From Brassica napus (taxonomy: Eukaryota > Streptophyta > Magnoliopsida > Brassicales > Brassicaceae): a DNA stretch of 64,000 nt. Numbering within the stretch: the first letter of the stretch is position 1; each line of letters begins with the position of its first letter. The translations under genes were made by a program, and so were the position numbers. Under the pieces are notes generated by a model that was not told where the DNA came from, did no database searches, and saw only the letters and a list, made by a program, of their open reading frames with translations. The stretch is taken from NCBI RefSeq assembly GCF_020379485.1, contig NW_026014840.1, forward strand, positions 1 to 64,000. Reading direction: 5' to 3'. Below are positions 54,860 through 64,000 of this stretch, piece after piece.

Positions 54860-57800
54860 TGTTGAACTGAAGAGAAGATGGAGCTTGTACAATAATAGGG
54901 CAAGCTCTAGAAGATGTCAAGAAGAGTTCAATCAAGCTTCAGAGGTGTTCAGAAGTAGTTATCTTGTGAAGATAAGTCTAGGAAAGACTTAGACTGATCA
55001 TGTGAAGGCTTTGGAGGAGTTAGAGAGAAGATGGTCCAAGGTGCAATTATAGGGCGGCCTTGTACGGCCTGGTACGGCCAAGGGTGAACCAAAAGAGATG
55101 GTGGATCGACCAAAGAAGTGAGAAAGAGTGTTGGGCAAATATAGGGCGAGTGGTACGGACAGGAGGTCCGTACCATCGACCGTACTGCCAATCATCTCGC
55201 CCACACATCCGGTTTAAGCAATGTTGAAGAAGTGCAAAGTCTGGGCGTGCTTATCTTGGCTATGAGGACCGTTGGGAGCTACAGGAAACAAAGGGAATAT
55301 CCCTTAGGATCAGAGTGGTCTAAGAGACAGGCTGGAAAGAGAAAAGCACTTTACCTTTCCAGCCACCTTTCCACACGAGTCCATCTTAGCCTTTCATTCA
55401 AAAACGGATCAATCCCACCTTCCATTCAGTCAAGGCACGACCACACTTTCCAGCTAGCATCAAGACCTGTCTACTCTCATCCTAGCCATTCAATCTATCA
55501 TTTATTTACAGCCTTAGGATGTAGGGTTTATGAGTGTAATGTAAAGGCATATAAAATCCTTGTATATGTGATTGTAAACACTTAAGTGAGTTAGGGGGAA
55601 ACCCTTCTCCTTCATATTCTGGTTACTAATCTCTCAGTCTCTAAGTCTCTTGTTCTTGTTCTTAGTCTCTCATACTCATATAATCTGTCTCCTTAATCCC
55701 TCTATTAAATCGCCATAAACAAATCCTTATCTCTCTCCATTGGAGTTGTTTCACACACAAACATAACCAGAGATGAGAACTCTATAAATCTCACATGGTA
55801 TCAGAGCCAGGTTCATCAGAACCTGAGCTGTAGCTTCCGCACAACACAAGCTCTACCCTCAGCTCAAATCCAATCCTTGAAGACATTCCCATCCGAGTTC
55901 AGTTTCTCCATGAGAAGAAGACTGAAGGGTGTGTCTCTCATTCTTTCTCCTGTCTATACTGATGGAGAGACTCATTGGAAGCAGAAGTGTATGGAGAGGA
56001 CTCACGAACCTCATCCAAGGCGCCTCCTCCAAGAGCTTTCTTCACCCGGGTCATCATGAAAGCTGTCAAGATGATGGCGCCTAGAAGACTTGAAGAAAGG
56101 AGGAGTCTTTGAGTTGGAGAAACAAGAAGGTGGCCATGAACTGAAGGAGTAGGAGGTGGGTGACTATCCAGACTCTCAGATTCAACAAAAGCTATGGCCA
56201 GTCCCCTTGGAGGTTTAAGGAACCAACCTGGTTCCTTGTGTAAGCGATTTTAAAACCCTCTTGATAATAAGCTTGTGTTGTTGACTGATCATAATGTGTG
56301 GTGTGATTGAAAACCTGAGGATTGTTAAAGATTGATAAACTAAAATGTTTAGAATCTGTCCCAGGATACTTTAAGAGCTTTGTTTGGTGACTGAATGTGC
56401 TTAATATGCTTAGCTCTAGTTCATAGTGATGTTTAGTGTGATTAATTGAATCTGCTTGCATACATGGATTGAAACTGAATTTAAAACTGTTGCATATAGT
56501 CTTGTGGCTGTCTTACATTGAAGCATTAGATTCATGTCTAACGTGCTGAGTAAAGAAGCTTTAAAAGTGCCTAAGTAACTTGTCTTGAATCTGGTAGGAT
56601 CTTGCATGTACTTAGAGAGTTAGTTTGCAAAGTATAGAACTTGATAATGCCTTGTGTCTATCTGTTGCATTGCTTGTGATATTGGGAATCAAACTTGATG
56701 ATTTATTAATCAAGTTTTGACATTAATACTATTGAAAATAGTGAAATGCTTAATATCAGTTCTAAATGAAACTTGTCTTGTTAAGATGATAGATTATATT
56801 ATCTAATCATACTTGCTGTTATGAGTAGAAACTGATTAAGATTAATGCATATTGCCTTGTTGCTGCCTTGTATTGTTGCATTTAGATTAAAAGTCTAAGT
56901 AACATATTAAGGAGTGGTTAAAATTGCCTAATACTTTGACTTGAATCTGATAAGGTCTTGCTTAGTATTTAGAGAATGGTTGCTTGCATAGATAAGAACT
57001 TGACAGTGTCTTGATTCTATCTAATGTTATAAAGCTTGAGACATTGGTGATCAAACTTGATGAAGTCAAGGATTGATCCCAATGCAATTGTGTCTTATCT
57101 TTGCTGGAGTTTGAGTGGTGTTTCAGGTTCACAAGAAGTGTTCTTTGCTCACCATCCATCCAAGTAGAAGAGGAAGACTTTGCCATTGTTAAAGCAATGG
57201 AGAAAGACTAGTGTGTATGGCCGGTTAAGATAGCGCAGCTAGTGATAGTGATGTGCTCCTGGTTCATGGAGACACACAAGGAAAGGTCATCACCTAAGTC
57301 TTGGGGAGACTGATGACCTGAAGGCATTGGAGCTGAAGGCAATGGCAGATCGGTTGGGTTAAGCGCAGCTGTAGGTAGTGATGCGCTCCCGGTTTGAAGT
57401 CTCATTGAGGCTCACTTCAAGCTTGCACCTATACTGAGTCAAGCTTGAGGTGTGGATTCAAGTGAGCTACCAGATGATCCTCTAAGCTCAATGACCTGGT
57501 TCCTCAAGGCCATTGCAAGCTGATCATGTGTAGATGCAGCCGAAGTAGAGGGAAGAAGAAAGCGACTCAATGAGCTTCTAATAAGAAGTACTTGGAGAGT
57601 AAGCTGAGGTATCTCCTCAGTGCAATGGTGGGTAAGTGGAGAAGTAAGCATCAAGTCTGAAGAAGATGGAGGTGTTCCCACAAGGTTGTTCATGAAGCTT
57701 AGTAAGCGCTCACCTTCAGGCTTGGACCTTCCCTATACTCGGTCTCAAGCTTGAGAGGGAATGTTAGTGAGCTTGTGTGATGAAAGGAGAAGCTGTTAAG

Positions 57801-59913
57801 CTTAGCAAGTGAGGACTCAAGTGGCGAAATGAAGAGACCACTCCTCACCATCTTAAACAAGGGAGTAAACCTAGTCTCATCTATTTTAATATAGAGTTTA
57901 TAGCTTCTAGTAGAATGTCTAGGCTAATTGCACTAGAAATATTTTACTGCTGTATTGTCTTATTGATATTAAGTAATGTCTAGAGTCCCAAAATCTCATA
58001 TTCTGTTCATTGCATTGTCTTGTGTATTGCCATAGCTTGAAATCATCATGAATGTGTTGTAGAATTGAGTAGAATGTCTCTGCTGCTTGCATCATGATTG
58101 ATAAGCTGTTTTACATACATAAGCATGTCTCATACTGTATAAGTTCAATCCTATTGTTGTCTGATGCTATTGCCTATGTTTAATCCATCATTGATTGTCT
58201 TGCATCAATTAGAAACTGTCTAAGTTGCTTGCATCATTGGTATTGATTGGAACTGTTGTGCATAGCTTTAATATTGCTCTCGGATTGAACCTGATGCATT
58301 CATATAGCTAATGCTTTAAGATTGTTGCATTCATGTAGTTAATGATTTAAGATTGTGCATTCATGTATTGATGCATTTAAAAATGAGCCTAAATTGTCAA
58401 TGTATTGTTTAAAGCATGCATTGTCATTTTAGAGATTTAAAACTGCTTGTTTTTGCCTTGATTGATTGGCTTGTTTCAAGGTTTATATATTGTTGTAGAA
58501 TTGGTGATCAAACAGGATGGATAATCTTGGTTTGATCCCAATGGGATGCTCTGATCTTGCATTGAGTTGTGGTGGTGTTAGGTACACAAGGAATGTGATA
58601 CATGTAACTCGCCAACAACCAAGAATGTAAAGACAAGGGTCTTTTGCCATTGCATATCATCACTAGGACATGTTAGTCCATAACCTACAGGAAGTGTAGT
58701 GTGATTGAGTATGCAATGAGAGATGGCCATTGCATAATACCATTGGACATATCTAGTCCTTAGCCTACAGGAAGTGTAGCATGGGTCATTATGCAATGAG
58801 AGGTGTGACTTGTGAGACTCTCTATGGTGATTCAAACACCCTAGTTCCTGGTTAAGGAAGAGAGTAAACTCACAAGAAGAAAGCTATCATGAAAGATGAT
58901 AGTTATTAGACCATGGAGATGCATAGGATCATCACAAGCTTAGCTCCTTCTAGTCTCGGTTCTAAGCTTGAGGGGGAGTCTTAATGCATATGATCCATGG
59001 TCAGTAACAAGTCTTTGCAAAGGCTTCTACGAAGGATCATCAACCGGACCAAGTCAGTGGCGTGTCTAGGTAAGAGGCTGTTCAGAGCAGTCTTGGCGAG
59101 TGAGGAAGAAGGCTCTCCATCAATGCGGCTTCAATGAGAGGTGATTGAGGAGAAGCTAATGAATCCACTCTGCCTTTCCAAGAAGTTGATGATGCCATGA
59201 AGATGGTGCATTGGCCGAGTTAGGAAACTCACAAAAACACAAGGGAAGTTCCCTTAGACTTTTTAAATTCATTGCTTGTGCTTGAAAAGATACTTAAGAT
59301 GATCATGATTGAATTATGGGATTGTGTGCATCAAGTGTGATGCATGATATTAATTTTCTTGTTTTTGATAGGTACTGATGCACCTTTGGGATAATGTATC
59401 AGGTACAATTGCTTGTAGCCTCATTAAACAGTTCCGGGGAATCTCCTAGCTTCTCTAAAGGGGCTGTGAAGTCTGTTGAGAGGGGGAGACCCTAAACCTA
59501 GTCTATGAAGAGGGCAAGCCGGGTGTGAAGTATTGATCAGCCTCACTAGTGTTTTGAAGATGATCTGGTCGCGTCCTAGCTTCTCTAAGATGGCTGAGAA
59601 GTCAGTTGAGAGGGGGAGACTTCAAACCGGTTCCATGAAGAGGTGAAGCTGAAGTGTGAAGTGTGAAGTGTGCGCAAAGCTGTGAAGAGTTGCTGCACCT
59701 GTTAGGCCGTGATCCAGAGCTTCTTGTGTCCAACCACATTGGTTCTAAGGCACAAGAGCTCACTGGCCAATCCCTAGGCTTTGGAGAGCTCTACTCTTTT
59801 TCCCTTGCAATGTTTTGTCCCAATGGGTTTTCCTTGTAAGGTTTTTAATGAGGGAGACTCTTCAGAGTTCCAAGCTTGGCTTAGGATCTCCTAAAGTCAA
59901 GCTTGAGGGGGAG
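54860..59913 (+). mobile_element. NA1 unit 2 (LTR B 54860-55795 plus internal)
   Basis: It repeats unit 1 at a constant offset of 5054 bp, with only scattered substitutions (e.g. near 56684, 57953, 58599 and 58899). LTR B is 936 bp, PBS at 55796-55813, and the PPT (59899-59913) abuts LTR C. Such high identity means the units arose by recent duplication, not by independent insertions, which would each have two LTRs and a target duplication. Confidence 0.9.
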
Positions 59914-62900
59914 TGTTGAACTGAAGAGAAGATGGAGCTTGTACAATAATAGGGCAAGCTCTAGAAGATGTCAAGAAGAGTTCAATCAAGCTTCAGAGGT
60001 GTTCAGAAGTAGTTATCTTGTGAAGATAAGTCTAGGAAAGACTTAGACTGATCATGTGAAGGCTTTGGAGGAGTTAGAGAGAAGATGGTCCAAGGTGCAA
60101 TTATAGGGCGGCCTTGTACGGCCTGGTACGGCCAAGGGTGAACCAAAAGAGATGGTGGATCGACCAAAGAAGTGAGAAAGAGTGTTGGGCAAATATAGGG
60201 CGAGTGGTACGGACAGGAGGTCCGTACCATCGACCGTACTGCCAATCATCTCGCCCACACATCCGGTTTAAGCAATGTTGAAGAAGTGCAAAGTCTGGGC
60301 GTGCTTATCTTGGCTATGAGGACCGTTGGGACACAGGAAACAAAGGGATGAAGTCAAGGACAGATCCCAATGCAAAGCACTTTACCTTTCCAGCCACCTT
60401 TCCACACGAGTCCATCAGCCTTTCATTCAAGAACGGATCAATCCCACCTTCCATCCAAGTAGAAGAGGAAGACTTTGCCATTGTTAAAGCAATGGAGAAA
60501 GACTAGTGTGTATGGCCGGTTAAGATAGCGCAGCTAGTGATAGTGATGTGCTCCTGGTTCATGGAGACACACAAGGAAAGGTCATCACCTAAGTCTTGGG
60601 GAGACTGATGACCTGAAGGCATTGGAGCTGAAGGCAATGGCAGATCGGTTGGGTTAAGCGCAGCTGTAGGTAGTGATGCGCTCCCGGTTTGAAGTCTCAT
60701 TGAGGCTCACTTCAAGCTTGCACCTATACTGAGTCAAGCTTGAGGTGTGGATTCAAGTGAGCTACCAGATGATCCTCTAAGCTCAATGACCTGGTTCCTC
60801 AAGGCCATTGCAAGCTGATCATGTGTAGATGCAGCCGAAGTAGAGGGAAGAAGAAAGCGACTCAATGAGCTTCTAATAAGAAGTACTTGGAGAGTAAGCT
60901 GAGGTATCTCCTCAGTGCAATGGTGGGTAAGTGGAGAAGTAAGCATCAAGTCTGAAGAAGATGGAGGTGTTCCCACAAGGTTGTTCATGAAGCTTAGTAA
61001 GCGCTCACCTTCAGGCTTGGACCTTCCCTATACTCGGTCTCAAGCTTGAGAGGGAATGTTAGTGAGCTTGTGTGATGAAAGGAGAAGCTGTTAAGCTTAG
61101 CAAGTGAGGACTCAAGTGGCGAAATGAAGAGACCACTCCTCACCATCTTAAACAAGGGAGTAAACCTAGTCTCATCTATTTTAATATAGAGTTTATAGCT
61201 TCTAGTAGAATGTCTAGGCTAATTGCACTAGAAATATTTTACTGCTGTATTGTCTTATTGATATTAAGTAATGTCTAGAGTCCCAAAATCTCATATTCTG
61301 TTCATTGCATTGTCTTGTGTATTGCCATAGCTTGAAATCATCATGAATGTGTTGTAGAATTGAGTAGAATGTCTCTGCTGCTTGCATCATGATTGATAAG
61401 CTGTTTTACATACATAAGCATGTCTCATACTGTATAAGTTCAATCCTATTGTTGTCTGATGCTATTGCCTATGTTTAATCCATCATTGATTGTCTTGCAT
61501 CAATTAGAAACTGTCTAAGTTGCTTGCATCATTGGTATTGATTGGAACTGTTGTGCATAGCTTTAATATTGCTCTCGGATTGAACCTGATGCATTCATAT
61601 AGCTAATGCTTTAAGATTGTTGCATTCATGTAGTTAATGATTTAAGATTGTGCATTCATGTATTGATGCATTTAAAAATGAGCCTAAATTGTCAATGTAT
61701 TGTTTAAAGCATGCATTGTCATTTTAGAGATTTAAAACTGCTTGTTTTGCCTTGATTGATTGGCTTGTTTCAAGGTTTATATATTGTTGTAGAATTGGTG
61801 ATCAAACAGGATGGATAATCTTGGTTTGATCCCAATGGGATGCTCTGATCTTGCATTGAGTTGTGGTGGTGTTAGGTACACAAGGAATGTGTTACATGTA
61901 ACTCGCCAACAACCAAGAATGTAAAGACAAGGGTCTTTTGCCATTGCATATCATCACTAGGACATGTTAGTCCATAACCTACAGGAAGTGTAGTGTGATT
62001 GAGTATGCAATGAGAGATGGCCATTGCATAATACCATTGGACATATCTAGTCCTTAGCCTACAGGAAGTGTAGCATGGGTCATTATGCAATGAGAGGTGT
62101 GACTTGTGAGACTCTCTATGGTGATTCAAACACCCTAGTTCCTGGTTAAGGAAGAGAGTAAACTCACAAGAAGAAAGCTATCATGAAAGATGATAGTTAT
62201 TAGACCATGGAGATGCATAGGATCATCACAAGCTTAGCTCCTTCTAGTCTCGGTTCTAAGCTTGAGGGGGAGTCTTAATGCATATGATCCATGGTCAGTA
62301 ACAAGTCTTTGCAAAGGCTTCTACGAAGGATCATCAACCGGACCAAGTCAGTGGCGTGTCTAGGTAAGAGGCTGTTCAGAGCAGTCTTGGCGAGTGAGGA
62401 AGAAGGCTCTCCATCAATGCGGCTTCAATGAGAGGTGATTGAGGAGAAGCTAATGAATCCACTCTGCCTTTCCAAGAAGTTGATGATGCCATGAAGATGG
62501 TGCATTGGCCGAGTTAGGAAACTCACAAAAACACAGGGAAGTTCCCTTAGACTTTTTAAATTCATTGCTTGTGCTTGAAAAGATACTTAAGATGATCATG
62601 ATTGAATTATGGGATTGTGTGCATCAAGTGTGATGCATGATATTAATTTCTTGTTTTTGATAGGTACTGATGCACCTTTGGGATAATGTATCAGGTACAA
62701 TTGCTTGTAGCCTCATTAAACAGTTCCGGGGAATCTCCTAGCTTCTCTAAAGGGCTGTGAAGTCTGTTGAGAGGGGGAGACCCTAAACCTAGTCTATGAA
62801 GAGGGCAAGCCGGGTGTGAAGTATTGATCAGCCTCACTAGTGTTTTGAAGATGATCTGGTCGCGTCCTAGCTTCTCTAAGATGGCTGAGAAGTCAGTTGA

Positions 62901-63205
62901 GAGGGGGAGACTTCAAACCGGTTCCATGAAGAGGTGAAGCTGAAGTGTGAAGTGTGAAGTGTGCGCAAAGCTGTGAAGAGTTGCTGCACCTGTTAGGCCG
63001 TGATCCAGAGCTTCTTGTGTCCAACCACATTGGTTCTAAGGCACAAGAGCTCACTGGCCAATCCCTAGGCTTTGGAGAGCTCTACTCTTTTTCCCTTGCA
63101 ATGTTTTGTCCCAATGGGTTTTCCTTGTAAGGTTTTTAATGAGGGAGACTCTTCAGAGTTCCAAGCTTGGCTTAGGATCTCCTAAAGTCAAGCTTGAGGG
63201 GGGAG
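59914..63205 (+). mobile_element. NA1 unit 3, shortened and patched (3292 bp)
   Basis: It starts as LTR C and follows LTR B to about 60347. It then shows ~28 bp of internal sequence (like 57060-57085), returns to LTR sequence (60376-60454), and passes into internal sequence at CCATCCAAGTAGAAG, equal to 57156 onward. The net loss is about 1.76 kb: the rest of the LTR with TATA, the PBS and the first ~1.4 kb of interior. From 60451 on it follows unit 2, apart from one-base homopolymer indels (e.g. near 61746, 62535, 62648, 62751). The PPT at 63190-63205 has one extra G. Confidence 0.88.
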
Positions 63206-64000
63206 TGTTGAACTGAAGAGAAGATGGAGCTTGTACAATAATAGGGCAAGCTCTAGAAGATGTCAAGAAGAGTTCAATCAAGCTTCAGAGGTGTTCAGAA
63301 GTAGTTATCTTGTGAAGATAAGTCTAGGAAAGACTTAGACTGATCATGTGAAGGCTTTGGAGGAGTTAGAGAGAAGATGGTCCAAGGTGCAATTATAGGG
63401 CGGCCTTGTACGGCCTGGTACGGCCAAGGGTGAACCAAAAGAGATGGTGGATCGACCAAAGAAGTGAGAAAGAGTGTTGGGCAAATATAGGGCGAGTGGT
63501 ACGGACAGGAGGTCCGTACCATCGACCGTACTGCCAATCATCTCGCCCACACATCCGGTTTAAGCAATGTTGAAGAAGTGCAAAGTCTGGGCGTGCTTAT
63601 CTTGGCTATGAGGACCGTTGGGAGCTACAGGAAACAAAGGGAATATCCCTTAGGATCAGAGTGGTCAAGAGACAGGCTGGAAAGAGAAAAGCACTTTACC
63701 TTTCCAGCCACCTTTCCACACGAGTCCATCTTAGCCTTTCATTCAAAAACGGATCAATCCCACCTTCCATTCAGTCAAGGCACGACCACACTTTCCAGCT
63801 AGCATCAAGACCTGTCTACTCTCATCCTAGCCATTCAATCTATCATTTATTTACAGCCTTAGGATGTAGGGTTTATGAGTGTAATGTAAAGGCATATAAA
63901 ATCCTTGTATATGTGATTGTAAACACTTAAGTGAGTTAGGGGGAAACCCTTCTCCTTCATATTCTGGTTACTAATCTCTCAGTCTCTAAGTCTCTTGTTC
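63206..64000 (+). mobile_element. NA1 unit 4, LTR D (cut by window end)
   Basis: It starts TGTTGAACTGAAG and matches LTR B over 795 bp, including the GTACGG cluster and the telo-box/TATA pair, with a one-base loss near 63666 (GTGGTCAAGAG). The array continues beyond the window. Confidence 0.9.

Noticed and set aside
51138..63930. Short frames repeated in every NA1 unit (60-117 codons, both strands)
   Set aside because: Repetition follows from near-identical units. They lack known motifs, and the sense frame at 50178 overlaps LTR promoter sequence. Kept only as a note in the unit description.

Overview
This is plant centromeric DNA, most likely from the tribe Brassiceae (Brassica/Raphanus relatives). 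Three blocks of a 176-bp HindIII-type tandem satellite, all in the same orientation, resemble from memory the Brassica CentBr family. The rest is nested LTR retrotransposons. I find no host gene, tRNA gene, rRNA gene, CRISPR array or prokaryotic feature.

Layout. 1-9444: satellite array 1, about 54 monomers. 9445-15226: Ty1/copia element C1, minus strand, almost intact, LTRs nearly identical. 15227-19319: satellite array 2, more diverged. 19320-30530: a non-autonomous LTR element (NA0) that is itself split at 21631-29617 by a chromodomain-bearing Ty3/gypsy element (minus strand, 1.5-kb LTRs, 5-bp target-site duplication). 30531-37522: satellite array 3, about 40 monomers. From 37523 to the end there is no satellite. 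37523-43522 is Ty1/copia element C2 (plus strand, both LTRs). 43523-49805 is a patchwork of truncated copia pieces: a second leader, chimeric LTR X, inverted C3 and direct C4. 49806-64000 is a head-to-tail array of a second non-autonomous subfamily (NA1). Its 5054-bp unit is one 936-bp LTR plus 4118 bp of internal DNA without a recognisable gene. Unit 3 is shortened to 3292 bp and the array runs off the window.

How the parts relate. C1-C4 encode a standard copia polyprotein (Gag with zinc knuckle, protease, integrase, RT, RNase H), but every copy carries at least one lesion. NA0 and NA1 encode none of this. They share with C1/C2 the initiator-Met primer binding site, a conserved 3' non-coding block of about 65 bp, the same polypurine tract and a TGTTGA LTR start. 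A two-component system, in which autonomous copia elements mobilise the NA elements, is therefore the simplest reading. All LTRs of this group also carry a cluster of GTACGG hexamers, in four of them spaced about 9-11 bp apart, inside otherwise dissimilar U3 sequence.

The points most worth follow-up are the GTACGG clusters, the retroelement-derived 5-kb tandem array that looks like a satellite being born, the patchwork in its third unit, duplicated stem-loop modules and possible introns in the NA elements, and dyad symmetries in the satellite monomer. An excess of one-base indels in the first ~1.25 kb, and homopolymer indels late in the NA1 array, suggest uneven assembly accuracy, so single-base lesions should be read with caution.
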